Below, piece after piece: positions 11,390 through 20,939 of a stretch of DNA of 64,000 nucleotides. Below the pieces are notes generated by a model. That model had not been told where the DNA came from. It worked only from the letters and a program-made list of their open reading frames with translations, and searched no databases. Position 1 is the first letter of the stretch. Every line of letters begins with the position of its first letter. The stretch is from positions 6,109,848 to 6,173,847 of the forward strand of contig JAKTNV010000023.1 in assembly GCA_022747635.1 (NCBI GenBank). Reading direction: 5' to 3'. The stretch comes from Hetaerina americana. Its lineage: Eukaryota; Arthropoda; Insecta; Odonata; Calopterygidae. The translations under genes and the position numbers were made by a program.

Positions 11390-12760
11390 CAGCTACAATG
11401 GGAACCTATCATGTTAGGACGATGTTGAGGACATGCAGATTAGAAAATATTAAGCGCAAAATGGAGACAGAATATATTCATCTTTTATGGCATCGTGAGG
11501 TGAGAGAGAGGTATAGAGCGGAATTATGGAGCGATAGTAATAATGTAATATACAGCGAGAGGGACGAGAGACAGTGAGGGGTAGCAGCAACAATGAACAA
11601 AGGAAGGCAGAAGAGCAGTATATGCTGAGTAAGTGAGTGATGGAATATTATTATCAGTGGTAAAAGAGGAACCAACGAACTTGGTAATAATTCATGTCTA
11701 TGCGCCAACAAGCAATCATTGGGAAGAAGAACTTGACATATTTGAGGGTGTGCTTTGACGGGCACATTTACCAGCTACGTAAGACTGAACCGCGGAGTTG
11801 GGCGAAGGGAAAGATGGGATTGAAGTAGAGCTTTGCGGTTTATGAACACGAAAAAACAGTGAAAAGAGAGTTCTGTCGTAGGAATGGTTTAATCAAGAAT
11901 AAAAAAGTAAGTATTCGCCCAAAATACCCGAGGGCTTTAAAGGATATCAGTAGGACTATATAACATAATGATGAAAGAATACAATTTGATTTTACACATA
12001 GAATATTTTTATTACGATCTATGTTTCGTTACAGAGTAACATCTTCAGAACCTTAGATGTTTTGCTGTAACGAGACATAGGTCGTAATACAATATTCTGC
12101 CTGGAAGTTCAAAGTTTCTTCTTTCATCATAATGGATTTCCACAATGTTACGCCTGAAACCGTGTTATGTTACGCAATTGTAGGCAAAGATGTTAGATCC
12201 GCATGATTCATTCGCGCAGTATCCCTGTAGCTAATGCGAATGGAAGGAAGTACTTCTTCCTTTCATGGAAGAAATATCAGGAGGGTGTGGCAACATTGAT
12301 AAGGGCTAAATAGAAGAAATATGTGAAACACCTCAAAACGGATACCGAAAGCCGCAAACGAGGCTATAGGAACGGTAAATACGAAACTGGCAAGGAAACC
12401 ATTGATGGCAGGTGAGATGATTAACAAGATAGACAGAATAAGGAAGTGTAATAATGTGAATACAGAGTTAGGAATTACGAAGTTCAAATATTTGAATAAT
12501 ACTCGTAAACTGAGTAAGAGTACGGTTTTTGGGAGAGAGAAGAGCGGTGGTGAACGCAGGGCGAGGAGAGCATCAGAGGACGGGCGAACAAAAAAGCGCT
12601 GCACAGGAGTAGGAACGCATTATCAGGAATTAAGAAGGAATGCTCACGTTATTAAAGATAAGGTAGGTAAATTTCTTATTGAATCAGTAAAGATTCAGAA
12701 AAGAATGAAAGAGTACATAGAGTATTTTACGGCAAGGCTATTGGGCTAGGAAGTTGGTAC
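11390..12760 (+). pseudogene. APE-type LINE relic (endonuclease and linker), interrupted
   Basis: Plus-strand frames keep the order of an apurinic-endonuclease-type LINE: an N-terminal block like HVRTMLR then LENIKRKME (about 11407-11465); NLVIIHVYAPTS (about 11677-11712), typical of the AP-endonuclease fold; a block like GLxTRKNSEKREFCRRNGLI (about 11840-11900); and after an interruption the endonuclease-RT linker at 12330-12740. The linker also resembles the LINE copy at 54695-55800 (GGCAAGGAAACCAT versus GGACAAGGAAACCATG). A foldback element sits at about 11964-12180. Stops and frameshifts are abundant and the RT domain is absent, so it is an old dead copy. Confidence 0.72.
11964..12180 (-). 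mobile_element. hammerhead-like foldback element inside LINE relic
   Basis: Arms of about 80 bp are imperfectly inverted (ATAATGATGAAAGAA at 11964 against TTCTTTCATCATAAT ending about 12132). Read on the minus strand, the family 5' box TTTCAGGCG with GTGGAA lies at about 12155-12128. The minus strand carries CTGAAGA (12048-12042), a 14-nt helix II GTTAC-TCT-GTAAC, GAAA (12027-12024) and a GAUC site (C at 12016). These are the hammerhead core elements, with the naturally tolerated A at position 7. The other arm's equivalent is mutated (CGAGAC for CGAAAC). Target-site duplications could not be found, so the right boundary is approximate. Confidence 0.75.
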
Positions 12761-12951
12761 ATAAAGAGAATATGACGTAGATGAGGATGACTAAGGTCCA
12801 GGCATACTTGATTGCGAGATAGAATGGCATTATGGGAAATTAGGAAGTCATTGTGATACAAATGGGATGAGAGTACATGTAAACAAAATGTTAAAATTGT
12901 CGCGTTAAAACTAGAGCAGGAATAGAGGATCCGGAGCTATTGGCTGTTAAA

Positions 12952-13609
12952 GAAATAATCACAAGGAAGAAAATCCTATAGCCAATAAAAATAATTAAGA
13001 AGAACTCCAATACCGGTATTTCGGTCACCAGGTGCTACGGGGAGAGAATCAAATGGGAACTTGAACTTAGAGGAAGAATATGCACCAGGCACTGTCCAAA
13101 GTCAAGTGGGTGTTCAGGTCGGGGGGGTGAGGTGCAAGGCAAGGCAAGATACCTGGAGGGGCAAGGGGGAAGGGGTTAAGTGATGGTCGGTAGGTGGGGG
13201 GGAGTTTGTTGAGGTCACGTGGGAAGGAGTGGGGGAAGAGTGGTGGCTATTAGGAGGGGGCTGCCTATTTTTGCATTGACTAACGAAGTTAAAAAGTGAA
13301 CTGTTGATGATGCCTGGTTCATTGTTCATAAGTTAATTCTTGTTTAAGTGAATGTGTAAACTCTCACATGCATCGGGTTTACAGTGTTGTATCGGTTTTA
13401 ATAATGTTAAGTCGTTAGGAGTGATGGAGTGTTCCGTTTCAAAAATGTGTTTGGCGACAGCTGATCTATCGTGCATATTCTTCCTCCAAGTTCACGTTCC
13501 CATTTGATTCTCTCCCCGTAGATGGTCACCTGGTGACCGAAACACCGGTATTGGAGTTCTTCTTAATTATTTTTATTGGCTATAGGATTTTCTCCCTTGT
13601 GACTATTTC
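12952..13609 (-). mobile_element. Penelope-like element relic with inverted terminal repeats
   Basis: Arms of about 133-139 bp (12952-13084 and 13471-13609) are inverted copies with few differences. Between them, the minus strand (about 13470-13263) encodes a PLE C-terminus: SAVAKHIFETEH, then CESLHIHLNKN, a stop, then MNNEPGIINSSLFNF. This matches the known PLE layout after the GIY-YIG endonuclease. Known PLEs carry terminal repeats in direct or inverted arrangement, often with hammerhead ribozymes. Here the right arm has a perfect 7-bp helix II (GGTCACC-T-GGTGACC) followed by GAAAC and ACCGGTA, but the CUGANGA side is degenerate (CGTAGAT). The RT domain is missing, so this is a truncated, dead copy. 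A G-rich plus-strand stretch (13112-13260) fills the 3' part. Confidence 0.82.
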
Positions 13610-16600
13610 AAGAGCAAGAAGAACAACAGCCAGCCCCTTATCGCTCTTATTTCGGATTTTCACGCGGTCTATCGAGTGTTTCGAATCATTATGCGTATAA
13701 TATCTGGGACGTCAGGAGAAGATTTGCGTGAACTAAGAAAGCTTCCAAAAGGAGGAAGGGATTTTTGACGGGGACGTCGATTAAAGATTTTAAGGAGATG
13801 TTAGTGATAACCTTGATATGGATTGTGGATTTCCCCAGCGGGTAAGGGGCAATGGACTTACGGGTCTTTCTGACTACGACTGTTGTAAGAAAGACTCGCA
13901 ATGCCCTCGAATGTCACCCAAAAGGTCGCAGGTTTGACTTCAGATGTTTAGCCCCAGCATGTTATTTGCCACCTCTAGCTTGGTTTTTAGGATTGCCGTT
14001 AATTTTTACGTTTGTAATCCAATTGCATAAACCAAAACCGGACTTTTTTCGGATTGGTGCCAAATAAATTTTTAATTATTGCACCGAAGAAAAAATAATT
14101 ATCGAGGCTTAAGTGCCTGTAGTAAGGCTGTGCAATATGACATTGTATCAGCACCACATCAATATTCTCTTCTTATAAACGGAGTCCATAAAGATAATTT
14201 TAGGGAATGGATGCATCAACATTCGAGAACTCACATCCATATTGCAATGCGGAGTTGACTTTTGCCTTGAAAATATGAAGGGCAAAGTAAATTCAAGACA
14301 TGCGATGCCGTGTTAACATGCAAAAGAGCGATACGGCTCCAATTAGAAAGGGAAGATACTTTCCATACCGATCCATATTCCTGAGAATCATCCCCACATC
14401 GCTATAGCTTCCCAGAGACACTCAATAGAGAAGGTCCATATTGGCTAATAAATAATGTCTCACGGCTGGCAAGTTAGGTGCAGGGAAAGATGGAATGCTA
14501 CCATTCACTACTATTCGGATTGACCAAAAACGCATCCAATTCACAGTGCAGATGTGCCCGCCCACGTTATACTCTCCAATGAATGAGGAACCGAGAAACT
14601 GAGGCATTTTAAAAGGGGAAAAATGAAACTGCCGGAAGCCAGAGTTGAAGAAAAAAAAATCCCACTTTTCCCGATTGTGGCAAATACTGCGCAGTTAAGT
14701 AAATAAATGTACGCTTCTAACGAAATCCTTGTGTCGTGATAAAAACACATCCCATGCCATGTCCCCATCTACGCCACACGGATTCATAGGTGCTGAGGGA
14801 TAACCTTCGAAATTTCACGTTTAGCAATCTAACAAGATGCGTGCACATAGACACGTTACACTGATCACTGAGCGGGGATCCCATTACTAGCCTCAAATCC
14901 CGTATGGTTCCTTTTCTTGGGAAATATGTAAATTTCGGACGCAGGCGAAAGTTTCGGAAAAATCTGGCGGGGTCGCGGGGCGCACGGGTTGGGGCGTGGC
15001 GGACCGGACGCCCACGCCGAGGTGAAAACTGGTGGGTTCCTTAGTGTTGCTGACTTTGCACAGTTTTTGATCGAGGCATGTGAAAGACCCTCATTTCATC
15101 ACAACTAATTTACATAAGCGAAAATAAATACCACAACCCCGTATCATTGAAGTCTGAACTTGCGTGTCCAGCCTGACGTTCCTTAAGCTCCATTGAAACG
15201 GATCGGAGTTTGGAAATAAACCACTACTCCATTTAACCGAGTTTATACGGAAGTGTTGCGATTGATGGACGACACTTTACAAATACGTGGGACCCTAGCA
15301 GTACGAGATAACTTAGCTCCCTTCACTAAAATCCTTAATGCGAAATTTCCGAATTGAGCAATAAAACTATCTCGTGTGCCACTATGTTCGACCTTTATCT
15401 GCAAGAAATTAACACTTAAAAAAATAGCCTGGAAATTGTCTGCTTCCATCCAGATGGCGCATCAAAGGATTTCACGATCGCATTTGCCATATTTCGTTGA
15501 AATCAATAAGCATTCTAATATAGAACCGACCAATTTAACAAAGTAGAACATCAATCAGCTAGGAATTACCTTGACTCTTTGACCTTAGGATGTTAGCTTC
15601 TGGACGGCGGTTGCCCTTGGAAGTACGAGTGGCCATGAGCCCTCCAGTAACGCTCAGTCGTTCACTAGAATTCCTTTAGACGCAGTACTCATAATCAGTT
15701 CCCTTGCCCTGGTTACAAAGGATTTTTCTTGTCATTCTTTAGTTTCCCCGCGTGGTCATTGGACATTGCTTTTCCTTTTTTTAAATCCAGTTAACCACAG
15801 GACGCGACCGGCTAGCCTCTTGACGGGCCCACCGCGTTTCCCGCAGGAACCTATACCGCGATATGGTGAAAAGGGACGATTCCAATTGTACTGCGCTTTA
15901 AGCTCGAAAGAATTTCAAAAACTCTGCACAAATGCTAGAAAGATATTTGCCGAGTGTGACAACATTGATTCCCCCGAAATCACCATTTCATTCTTGACGC
16001 TTCCCATTGTTTCTGAAAATAATTCGCTAATTACTAAATCCTATTCATCATGCAATTTGAGGCTAAAAATAAATCTGGCACGAGCGTAACTGTGATCAAA
16101 ACCTTAACGACGATACAATGTTTAATGCAAATTTTATTGATTATTAATTTAATTTTCACTGGTCGCTTATGCCGCGCCTCTACGATCCAAAATGGAAGAA
16201 TTGATCTGTGGCAACGAGCAGATATCTTTATGTTTGACACGTCGGATTCGTCAAAAATGATCGACTAAGTGAAAGAACCACACCGGCAGCTTCACCCTTA
16301 AATATGTTTTGTCTTACTTCTAGTTTTTATCTATTCTTATTAAGTTATTTAAAAATATTTGTAGTATCATTCGAAAAAGAAGCTCTAAATTGAGACTAAT
16401 AATACCTAAGTAAGGCATCATATCATGAAAACATGAAAGGTGAAACTTTTTTGGGCGTTCAAGGATACCGTGCGTTTCCAAAGGGTTATTTTTGTAATAT
16501 ATTAATAAGGAGGACACCGAGATTTTAAATTAACCGAAACTGAAGGAAAATGTGAGGCATTCAATACGGTAACGAGGAGCACTTCTTGGAGGGACACTGC

Positions 16601-16815
16601 AGGTGCTAGCAGGACTAACGAAGCATAGTCAAAAGTATCTCTGAATAATGTTAAATACTCCAATCGTATACCGTGAGTTAAAGTATGTAGTTAAAATATG
16701 GAAGGATTTGCTTTATGTAACAAATGCTTAACTTTCAAGACTTATCGAAATGCGCTGCCCATCTGGGAAGGTGGAGTGCTATTTCCTTCGTACCCTCTGA
16801 AAATTATCAATGTTA
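13610..16815. other. unassigned region
   Basis: No gene or dated repeat is recognised. A small hairpin (TCTTTCT/AGAAAGA) lies at about 13865-13898, and GC-rich patches occur near 14960-15030. The open frames (up to 107 aa at 15766-16089) have no recognisable features. Confidence 0.4.
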
Positions 16816-16819
16816 AATT

Positions 16820-16888
16820 GTGTGGTGGTGACCTAACACCCCCCGCCACACGCCATTGCGGCGGCTTGCGGGGTATGATGCAGATGGG
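16820..16888 (+). mobile_element. L2-like LINE 3' end fragment
   Basis: GGTGACCTAACACCCCCCGC, then CACACGCC, then GGGTATGATGCAGATG, matches the 3' end of the L2-like LINE at 60650-62660 (CCTAACACTCCCCGCCACAC, then GTATTAAGTAGATG). It is a solo 3' tail, as expected from severe 5' truncation during target-primed reverse transcription. Confidence 0.65.
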
Positions 16889-16932
16889 TTACCTCTATCG
16901 CCTCTCCTGGCGAGAGAGGTGAAACCTATTAA

Positions 16933-17805
16933 TGGAAGAACTGGGAAGAAACTTTCAAGTGCCTTGACATTTCCAAATATATTTTTATTGCTGGTGGAGG
17001 TATGTGGACGACGTGTTTGCGGTGTGGAATAGTATGAAGGAGGGACATTTTTTGAACGCTTTCAATGTAAAAATAAGTTTTACTTATGAGAAGGAAATCA
17101 AAGAGAACCCTAATTTCCTTAATATCACAGTCTCGGCAACCAGCAAAAGCTATGATTTTTCAATTTCCCAGAGGACAACCTCTGCAGACCATGTTGATCC
17201 CTCACACTCCCGCCACCAAGTTTCGCAAAATCTGCCCGCATTTCATTTTATGCTGAATAGATTGCTAAATACTCCACTTTCAAAATGTCATTTTCACAGT
17301 TATTAAAAAGAGTGCAGAGAAAAACGGATATTGTCATGACTTAATGGATAGAAAGCTCGATAAGAAACGCTCCATCAGAGCTACTAACCGAATATATTCA
17401 TCCCAAGGTAATGAGGATGAATAATTTCGCCGGGGTAAACTTCCATATTACAGATACATCTCGGAAAAAATAGCCAATCAATTCCCGAAAGACAAATTTT
17501 GGATTACAGACGGCAACAGAAGGAACCGGCAAACTTATTTGAATAGGACCAAGGACAAATCGGATAAACGTGGAAAAAATTGGCATTTACAAACTTAAAT
17601 GTAACGATTGCAGCACGGTCTACGTGTATCGGACGAACGAGGAGATCATTCAAGCGCGCCACGCGCCGAGGAACATAAGCAAAATCTCCGAAAAGGGAAT
17701 GTCACCCAATCGCATTTCGCCAGGCGCCCATGGAAGATGGACCATAGCAGAGATTTCGATCCGGACAGTTTTTGTGAAATAATACAAAGTGTAAATATCC
17801 AGTGA
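16933..17805 (+). pseudogene. Penelope-like RT and GIY-YIG endonuclease relic
   Basis: The plus strand encodes the second half of a PLE protein. YVDDVFAVW at 17001-17027 is the RT catalytic box in its PLE form, followed by FTYEKEIKENPNFLNI and a block ending HSRHQVSQNLPAFHFML. After a stop at 17304 the protein continues in shifted frames to GIYKLKCNDCSTVYV (17582-17626), the GIY-YIG signature with a conserved Cys pair, and then DFDPDSF and EIIQSVNI. At least two frame changes and stops make it non-functional. PLE proteins copy RNA into nicked chromosomal DNA and are found in arthropods. It could be a distant partner of the hammerhead-like foldback elements in the window, which is inference only. 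Confidence 0.85.
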
Positions 17806-17999
17806 TCATGAATTTTCACTAAGTAGAGCCTGAAACCATTGAATTTCATTACACAGTTACCCGAATCAGCTCCCGGATAACTATGGAAGTTGATGTCTCT
17901 AATTTAAATCTATGCCTAATTATGATATAATCTAACTGATATCTTCCTCTGTAACCCGGCATTTTCCATGTGCACCTAGTATATCTGCTGTGGTACTGT

Positions 18000-18540
18000 G
18001 AAAAATGACTAACCTAATTCTCCTGCAAAACTACAGTTTCCCCCGCAGTTACCCATTTTTCCCAAATGGTACTCTCGGACCTCGATCCCGTATTCACCCA
18101 TTCTATCACCACATTTCAGTCCCCCATCACTGTCAAGTGTTTATATCTAGGTACATTGGCAATCCGTCATAATAATGATAAACACTATCTAATTCGTCCT
18201 CTCTAAGCATGCTTGTAGGCAAGTACCCCAGGGTTATCACGAGATTGACCGAGTCTCATTTCATTTCCACAAATTATAGTCTATCATTCACCTGCTCCAC
18301 TTTCACTACCCTTCTCCCCAACTCGTAACTCTCTGCCCCTCCGCTATCTATTCTGTTTTTTTTTCGCCCAAGTACTCCCCTCAAATAGGCCTATAATATT
18401 TATACTTTTCCTATCCATCTCTCACTGGATGTTTCTCAACATTCCAAGCCACTGCTCTCCCCGCGGCGTCCCTTCGCCTTCTGTCTCTTCTTCACCGCTG
18501 CTCTCCACTCCATTCATTCCATTATGCAGATAAGCTACGT
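18000..18540 (-). pseudogene. APE-type LINE endonuclease relic
   Basis: Minus-strand frames show INIIGLFEGSTW (about 18395-18360), then VNLVITLGYLPTS with EDELDSVYHYYDGL (about 18250-18165), then a block like GKMGNCGGKL-FCRRIRLVI near 18060-18005. This is the same order as in the relic at 11390-12760 and typical of the AP-endonuclease N-terminal domain of APE LINEs. Stops interrupt every frame. The RT part is not present downstream. Confidence 0.6.
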
Positions 18541-18544
18541 TGAT

Positions 18545-19221
18545 GTGCCCCACTTGTACTGTACACATCGCATTACTTTGTTTTTCCTGCGTACTTACCC
18601 GCTCATTCCTTATTTATGTTATGACTTCCTTTTCACTCTTTGTACATTTAGTGGTAGTCTAAATTCTGCTTTTTCGTTGCCCCGAAATATGTGGACGGCA
18701 CGATATTAAAATGTGTGGCTAATTAAAAAGTCATTATTGTTTTCCCAAAACCTTTTCTCGGTGAGACTTAAAATAGCTCCCATTGAATCAATATTTATTC
18801 TATTATTTTCTGCTCTCAACACATTTTTTCCGAAACGGACCATTTAGAGATCAGATGTATGCGCCAAATGTGAGCGGAAAATGATGACATAATCATCCGT
18901 AAAAAATCAAGTTCAGCCAACCCAAGCCATGCGCACTGCTTTTCCGCGGAACTCTTCTCGGTGACTAAAGAGCCACGCTCGGTCCAGTCGGAATTCTGAT
19001 CGCGGGCACCCGAGAGGGGAAACCCAAATGGGGGCGCTCGCGCGTATGTTTGCTGCGGGAGGACCCCGCGGGCCTGAACCGAATGCTTCGTGACATAAAT
19101 CGGGGAGATTTTAGCTTCATCAATCTGGCCCAAGAATGACGACTTGACGGCGACGGAATACATTTTATGGATCGCAACGTCCAAAAAAACAGGCAATGTC
19201 ATAACTCCGTAACCACTTAAC
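18545..19221. other. unassigned spacer
   Basis: GC-rich near 18950-19090, with overlapping minus-strand frames but no recognisable domain. Nothing else supportable. Confidence 0.4.
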
Positions 19222-19250
19222 ACAAGGTCTGTCCCAAAAGCAGTAGGACG
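19222..19250 (+). mobile_element. orphan mariner terminal repeat
   Basis: ACAAGGTCTGTCCCAAAAGC then AGTAGGAC resembles the tip of the mariner relic ending at 24529 (minus strand: CAAAGTCTGTCCCAAAAGTA). No transposase follows, so this is a broken end. Confidence 0.55.
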
Positions 19251-19373
19251 GAGTCGATTTCAAAAATTATTTCTAAAATTGATACGGCCACTCCTAAGTC
19301 TTCGAGGCAGCCCCGTTGTGCGTCCACACTCCGCTGCTAGCGGGTTTTACACGCCTCGCACGCCTTCTGGAGC

Positions 19374-19453
19374 TGGCCTGGGTACCCTCGATCGACAACC
19401 TGGCCCGAGAGGGCTCGTCGGCCAGGTTGTCGATCGAGGGCACCCTGGACCAG
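19374..19453. repeat. perfect 21-bp hairpin, extendable arms
   Basis: 19385-19405 and 19420-19440 are perfect reverse complements (CCCTCGATCGACAACCTGG and CC) with a 14-nt loop. With two small mismatches the arms extend to about 32 bp (19374-19453). It is GC-rich and lies just upstream of the intact mariner. No terminator-like or promoter role is implied in this eukaryotic context. Confidence 0.85.
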
Positions 19454-19494
19454 GTCACTTTTTGTGACTATAGCTTTATAATACGCAGGAAATA

Positions 19495-20826
19495 CTACCT
19501 TGATCAAAAAGTTCCCGGAATAACCACCGTGTGGCGCTCCCATCGTTCCGATTTGAGTTCTGTTTTTTTTGTTAAATTGGTACATCTGTTGTTGATATTC
19601 CCTTTAAATCTTAGTGTCATAACTTGACATTTGCAAAAGTTACGTAGCCAAGAGTACATCTATCTCTGTGTGTGTTGGCGATTTTTTACAATTTCAGAAA
19701 TGGATTTAAATTTGCAACAACGAACTTGTATTAAATTTTGCGTAAAAAACGGATTTAGTGGCGCACGGACGTTGGAAATGTTGGAAAAGTGTTTCGGCAA
19801 CGATTCTCTAAAAAAAACGGTCGTTTACCAGTGGCACGAGCGGTTCAGAAGTGGTCGTGAGTCAATCGAAGATGATGAACGCAGTGGCAGACCATCGACA
19901 TCGAAAGTCGGTGAAAAAATTGATAAAGTAAAAGAAATGTTGGTCAATAACCGCAAATTAACCATCAGAGAAATAGCGGAGGACTTGAACATTGCCTATG
20001 GATCCGCCCAAGACATTGTGGTTAATGATTTGGGTTTCCGTCGTGTAGCAGCAAAGTTGGTGCCGAAAGACCTCAATTTCATGCAAAAAAGAGACCGTGT
20101 TGACGTCGCAAAAGACATGATTTGCGAGGCTGAATCCGATCCCACATTCATCAAAAGGATCATTACTGGAGACGAGACGTGGGTTTATGAGTACGACACG
20201 CAATCCAGACATCAGGCAAGTGAATGGCGTTCACCAAATGAGCCGAGACCAAAAAAACCACGTCGTTTTCAGTCAAAAAAGAAGGCAATGCTGACGGTTT
20301 TCATGGTTTACAACGGTGTAGTGCATCATGAATTTTTGCCAGAAGGCCAGACAGTAAACAAAGAGTATTATTTGGGCGTTATGAGACGTTTGCGTGAAGC
20401 AATTCGCCGAAAGAGACCAGAAATGTGGGCAGAAAACTCGTGGATTTTGCACCATGATAACGCACCGTCGCACAGTGCTATCATTATTCGTAATTTTTTG
20501 ACGAAAAATGCAACAAATACCATCCAACAGCCACCGAATTCACCTGATTTGGCTCCCTGTGACTTCTTTCTGTTCAATCGAGTTAAAAAACCATTACGGG
20601 GAACGCGTTTTAGCAGCCGAGAGGAAGTAATGGAAAAATCGCAGGAAGCACTGATGGACATACCGAAAACCGAATATAAAAAATGTTTGGAGGATTGGAT
20701 CAAGCGCTGGCATAAGTGTGTTGCAGTCGATGGGGATTACTTTGAAGGGGACAATATAGATTTAGATGAATAAACTTGTATTTTTAATTTTCTGAATAAA
20801 TTCCGGGAAATATTTGATCAAGGTAG
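19495..20826 (+). mobile_element. complete mariner transposon
   Basis: A 1332-bp element flanked by TA duplications (19493-19494 and 20827-20828). The terminal inverted repeats, about 28 bp, begin CTACCTTGATCAAA and end TTCCCGGAAT with only three differences between ends. It contains one uninterrupted transposase gene. Intact ends plus an intact gene suggest recent insertion. It lies between an orphan mariner end and a jockey-like LINE. Confidence 0.97.
19700..20773 (+). CDS. mariner transposase, intact
   Basis: A 357-residue DD34D transposase that would cut and paste its own element in the nucleus at TA sites. I start at the ATG at 19700 because the reading frame upstream (from 19631) lacks family similarity and MDLNLQQRTCIKFCVKN matches mariner N-termini. 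Domain order: two N-terminal helix-turn-helix units (about residues 1-110) including a DDERSGRPS linker; then the catalytic domain with the aspartates of GDETW, HHDNAPSH and SPDLAPCDFF. Exactly 34 residues separate the second and third aspartates, the mariner spacing. The C-terminus has the usual W-I-K-R-W-H-K-C and GDYFEGD words. Length is slightly above the usual 340-350. No stop or frameshift is seen. Subfamily not assigned. Confidence 0.96.
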   Translation: MDLNLQQRTCIKFCVKNGFSGARTLEMLEKCFGNDSLKKTVVYQWHERFRSGRESIEDDERSGRPSTSKVGEKIDKVKEMLVNNRKLTIREIAEDLNIAYGSAQDIVVNDLGFRRVAAKLVPKDLNFMQKRDRVDVAKDMICEAESDPTFIKRIITGDETWVYEYDTQSRHQASEWRSPNEPRPKKPRRFQSKKKAMLTVFMVYNGVVHHEFLPEGQTVNKEYYLGVMRRLREAIRRKRPEMWAENSWILHHDNAPSHSAIIIRNFLTKNATNTIQQPPNSPDLAPCDFFLFNRVKKPLRGTRFSSREEVMEKSQEALMDIPKTEYKKCLEDWIKRWHKCVAVDGDYFEGDNIDLDE

Positions 20827-20939
20827 TACATGTTAAACAGTTCCGGATGGGTGCGAAACAACACCGTTTCCCCGTTTCAGGGTATACAGAGCAGATTGGT
20901 TATCGATACAAATTTTAATTAAAATATTTGTCAAGTTAA

